64,000 bases of DNA from Rhizobium oryzihabitans (GTDB taxonomy: Bacteria > Pseudomonadota > Alphaproteobacteria > Rhizobiales > Rhizobiaceae), in the NCBI RefSeq assembly GCF_010669145.1, contig NZ_CP048632.1, positions 620,001 to 684,000 of the forward strand, read 5' to 3'. The notes beneath the pieces were generated by a model. The model saw nothing but the letters and a program-made list of their open reading frames with translations. It had not been told where the DNA came from and made no database searches. Every line of letters begins with the position of its first letter. The first letter of the stretch is position 1. Below, in pieces: positions 61,581 to 64,000 of the stretch. The translations under genes and the position numbers were made by a program.

Positions 61581-62957
61581 TCAGAAATATTGTATCGAAA
61601 CACGGAAAAGTTGTTCCACGTCGCGCACCGCATCGGCGGATGCAAACAGCACGACACGGTCCTTCGCCTTGATTTTCGTGCTGCCGTCCGGTCGGATCAC
61701 CACACCGTCGCGATAGATCGCGCCGATGCGCACGCCATCAGGCATGTCGATGTCACGGAAGGACTGCCCCACCAGCGGCGATGTCTCCAGCGCCTCCGCC
61801 TCGATCACCTCCGCCGACCCGCGCTGGACGGCGTAAACCGAACGGATGCGTCCCTTGCGCACGTGCTGGAGCACGCGTGAAATAGTGACGGCCCGGGGGT
61901 TGATATAGGCATCGAGACCGAGTGAAGCCGCAACCTCATGGAAGGACGAGCTGTTCAGCAGGGCGAGGTTGGATTTGCAGCCGAGCTGCTTGGCCATCAC
62001 CGCTGCCAGAATATTGGTCTGGTCGTTGTTGGTGAGCGTCACGATCAGATCCGCATCCTGAATATCGGCCTGCATCAAAATTTTCTGATCAAGCGCCGAA
62101 CCATGCATGACGATGGTGTTGCTGAGCTGTTCCGATGCGGCAATCGCCCTGTCGCGATCCGCCTCGATGATCTTTACCCGCGTCTTCGGCTGCAACTCCT
62201 CGATCTTGCGGGCAACGAAGTGGCCGATATTGCCGGCACCCGCGATCACGATGCGCTGCGCCTCCTGCTCCTCGTGTCCGAAGAGGCTCAAGGTGCGTCG
62301 GGCATGCTGGCGCTGACAGATCACATAGGCAAGGTCACCGACCCGCAGTTGCTCGGAGGAATGCGCGACCTTGAGGATGCCGTTGCGGTAAACGCCCACC
62401 ACCGTCGCGATCAGGTCCGGAAACAGGTTGGAGAGCTGCTGCAGCGGCGTGTTGATGACCGGGCAGTCCTCCATGCATTCGATCGCCAGCATGAAGATCG
62501 TATCGTCGGCGAAACGCACGACATCGGTGGCGCCCGGAAAGGCGATGCGGCGCAGCACCATCTTGCCGACCTCGACTTCCGGGGAAATCGTGACGTCGAT
62601 CGACATGTTCTCGCGGCTGAAGAGATCGGCATATTCCGGCTTCAGATAGCTCTGGTCGCGGATGCGGGCAATCTTGGTCGGAACGCTGAAGAGCGCATGC
62701 GCCACCTCGCAGGCGACGATGTTGATCTCGTCATGCAGGGTCACAGCGATGATCATGTCGGCCTGGTCGGCACCCGCCTTCGCCAGCATGTCGGGATGCG
62801 CGCCGTGGCCGACATAACCGCGCACATCCAGCGTCTCGGTGATGGCGGTAATGAGCGGCGCGGCGGTATCGATGACCGACACCTCATTATCCTCACGCGA
62901 CAATTGTTCGGCAATGCCGTAACCCACCTGCCCTGCGCCGCAAATGATGACTTTCAT
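61581..62957 (-). CDS. trkA: Trk system potassium uptake protein TrkA
   Basis: Peripheral NAD+-binding regulator of TrkH/TrkG potassium channels (458 aa). Two RCK units, each with a Rossmann half and a C-terminal domain: MKVIICGAGQVGYGIAEQL at the start and IVIAGAGNIGHFVARKIEEL at about 232, with DTAA and EADRDRA at the ends of the second strands. Linked with ntrX in rhizobia. Confidence 0.96.
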   Translation of the reverse strand: MKVIICGAGQVGYGIAEQLSREDNEVSVIDTAAPLITAITETLDVRGYVGHGAHPDMLAKAGADQADMIIAVTLHDEINIVACEVAHALFSVPTKIARIRDQSYLKPEYADLFSRENMSIDVTISPEVEVGKMVLRRIAFPGATDVVRFADDTIFMLAIECMEDCPVINTPLQQLSNLFPDLIATVVGVYRNGILKVAHSSEQLRVGDLAYVICQRQHARRTLSLFGHEEQEAQRIVIAGAGNIGHFVARKIEELQPKTRVKIIEADRDRAIAASEQLSNTIVMHGSALDQKILMQADIQDADLIVTLTNNDQTNILAAVMAKQLGCKSNLALLNSSSFHEVAASLGLDAYINPRAVTISRVLQHVRKGRIRSVYAVQRGSAEVIEAEALETSPLVGQSFRDIDMPDGVRIGAIYRDGVVIRPDGSTKIKAKDRVVLFASADAVRDVEQLFRVSIQYF

Positions 62958-63005
62958 GCTGTCTCTCTGACGGAATAATCGGTTACGGCGATGCGCCTTG
63001 GTTTC

Positions 63006-64000
63006 TTATACCCCGAGAGATTTCAGTTTGCGATGCAGCGCTGATCTTTCCATGCCGACAAATTCCGCCGTGCGCGAAATATTGCCACCGAAGCGGTTGA
63101 TCTGGGCGACCAGATAGTCACGTTCGAACATTTCGCGGGCTTCACGCAGCGGCAGGGTCATGATGTGCTGGTCGCCCTGCGCCGAAATCTTCGGCAGCAT
63201 GTCGCCAATATCGGCCGGCAGCATGTCGGCCGAGATGGGCGCCTCGCCGCCCTCGGGACGCGCGAGGATCATCAGCCGTTCGATATTGTTGCGCAGCTGG
63301 CGGATATTGCCCGGCCAGTCATGCGTCTGGAGAACCGCCATGGCATCGTCGCCGATCTTGCGCGGGCGGATGCCGGCCTGTTCGGAAATCTGCCGCATGA
63401 ACATGTCAACGAGGAAAGGAATATCCTCGCGCCGCTCGGACAGCGCCGGAACCTTCACCGGCACGACGGCGAGACGGTGATAGAGATCCTCGCGGAACTG
63501 GCCTTCGGCGATCAGGCTTTCAAGGTGGTGGGCGGTCGAGGAAATGATGCGTACATCCACCTTCACCCGCTTGCCGCCACCGACGCGCTCGAACTGCTGA
63601 TCGACCAAAACGCGCAGGATCTTGTTCTGCGTCTCACGCGGCATCTCGCCGACTTCGTCGAGATAAAGAACGCCACGATGGGCCTCTTCCAGAGCGCCCA
63701 CCTTGCGTGGCTGTCCGGGCAGGCCTTCCGTGCCGAAGAGCGCGATCTCCATGCGGTCCGGCGTGATCGTCGCGGCGTTCAGGGCCACGAAGGGTCCGGT
63801 GGCGCGCGAGGATTTTTTGTGCACCATACGCGCGACCAGCTCCTTGCCGGAACCGGACGGCCCGAGGATCATGATGCGGCTGTTGGTGGGGGCTACCCTG
63901 TCGATGGTCTGGCGAAGCTGGGAAACCGCAAGTGACGCGCCGACGAGTTCAACGGCATCGCCGGTGCGCTTCTTGAGTTCCTGGACCTCGCGCTTCAGCT
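63006..64000 (-). CDS. ntrX: Response regulator NtrX, 3' part
   Basis: NtrC-family transcriptional regulator of nitrogen and redox responses; the window contains about 331 C-terminal residues and the gene continues to the right. The AAA+ domain has the Walker A GPSGSGKE, Walker B GVLYLDEVGEM and the R-finger region. The GAFTGA loop that contacts sigma54 is replaced by GTEGLPGQPRKVGALEEAH. The Fis-type helix-turn-helix ends GGNISRTAEFVGMERSALHRKLKSLGV, the C-terminus. The receiver domain lies outside the window. The trkA gene follows 49 bases downstream. Confidence 0.94.
   Translation of the reverse strand, partial: LKREVQELKKRTGDAVELVGASLAVSQLRQTIDRVAPTNSRIMILGPSGSGKELVARMVHKKSSRATGPFVALNAATITPDRMEIALFGTEGLPGQPRKVGALEEAHRGVLYLDEVGEMPRETQNKILRVLVDQQFERVGGGKRVKVDVRIISSTAHHLESLIAEGQFREDLYHRLAVVPVKVPALSERREDIPFLVDMFMRQISEQAGIRPRKIGDDAMAVLQTHDWPGNIRQLRNNIERLMILARPEGGEAPISADMLPADIGDMLPKISAQGDQHIMTLPLREAREMFERDYLVAQINRFGGNISRTAEFVGMERSALHRKLKSLGV

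Noticed and set aside
1..64000. CRISPR array, insertion sequence, rRNA operon or prophage
   Set aside because: No regularly spaced direct repeats, no transposase, no rRNA sequence and no phage structural genes were seen on reading both strands.

Overview
This is a contiguous stretch of an alphaproteobacterial chromosome, almost certainly of the order Rhizobiales and most like Agrobacterium/Rhizobium. The evidence is the gene set and order (ntrX-trkA-hfq-hflX; tmk-holB-metG-tatD; cysG-DUF2849-cysI-DUF934; tandem glycine riboswitch-gcvTHP), high-GC codon use, and rhizobial-type palindromic intergenic repeats. Identification is from recognition of families only; no search was run.

Layout. 1-7.1 kb: start of a MarC-family gene, gyrA, a SPOR-domain D,D-carboxypeptidase, several small conserved proteins and a candidate minus-strand sRNA. 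7.2-9.6 kb: tRNA-Ser(UGA) followed by an A/T-richer, foreign-looking gene with two formylglycine-generating-enzyme-like domains, broken by one frameshift. 9.7-19.7 kb: cell-envelope genes (rlpA, a D,D-carboxypeptidase relative with degenerate motifs), then tmk-holB, metG-tatD-MBL hydrolase and a ClC channel. 19.8-25.0 kb: cobalamin riboswitch, a CbiX-like/2Fe-2S protein, a peptide/nickel-type ABC importer without an ATPase gene, and a methyltransferase. 25.0-27.8 kb: arsenic operon arsR-(arsC relic)-acr3-arsC-arsH. 27.9-30.8 kb: fasciclin protein, DUF4394 protein, ECF sigma factor and anti-sigma factor, resembling the mycobacterial SigK/RskA/MPT70-83 arrangement. 30.8-44.8 kb: housekeeping and accessory genes (RNase H, GNAT, GST, peroxiredoxin, S-formylglutathione hydrolase, RidA/TetR pair with a triple operator, ATP12, HAD phosphatase, RluC, CrcB, a copper-chaperone fusion). 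44.9-49.6 kb: tandem glycine riboswitch and glycine cleavage operon. 49.8-59.4 kb: EEP nuclease-like protein, diguanylate cyclase, ferredoxin-NADP reductase, the sulfite-reduction/siroheme operon, a deaminase and MazG. 59.6-64.0 kb: hflX, hfq, trkA and the 3' part of ntrX.

The most unusual items are: the tandem SUMF1-like, membrane-anchored gene beside tRNA-Ser; the B12-riboswitch transporter operon with no ATPase; a dead arsC fragment whose catalytic cysteine is arginine; a leaderless arsR whose operator covers its own start codon; the divergent ECF-sigma module with a shared promoter motif; three TetR-type palindromes between ridA and tetR; a D,D-carboxypeptidase paralogue that has lost two of its three catalytic motifs; two genes split at C homopolymers; and a short structured sRNA candidate.
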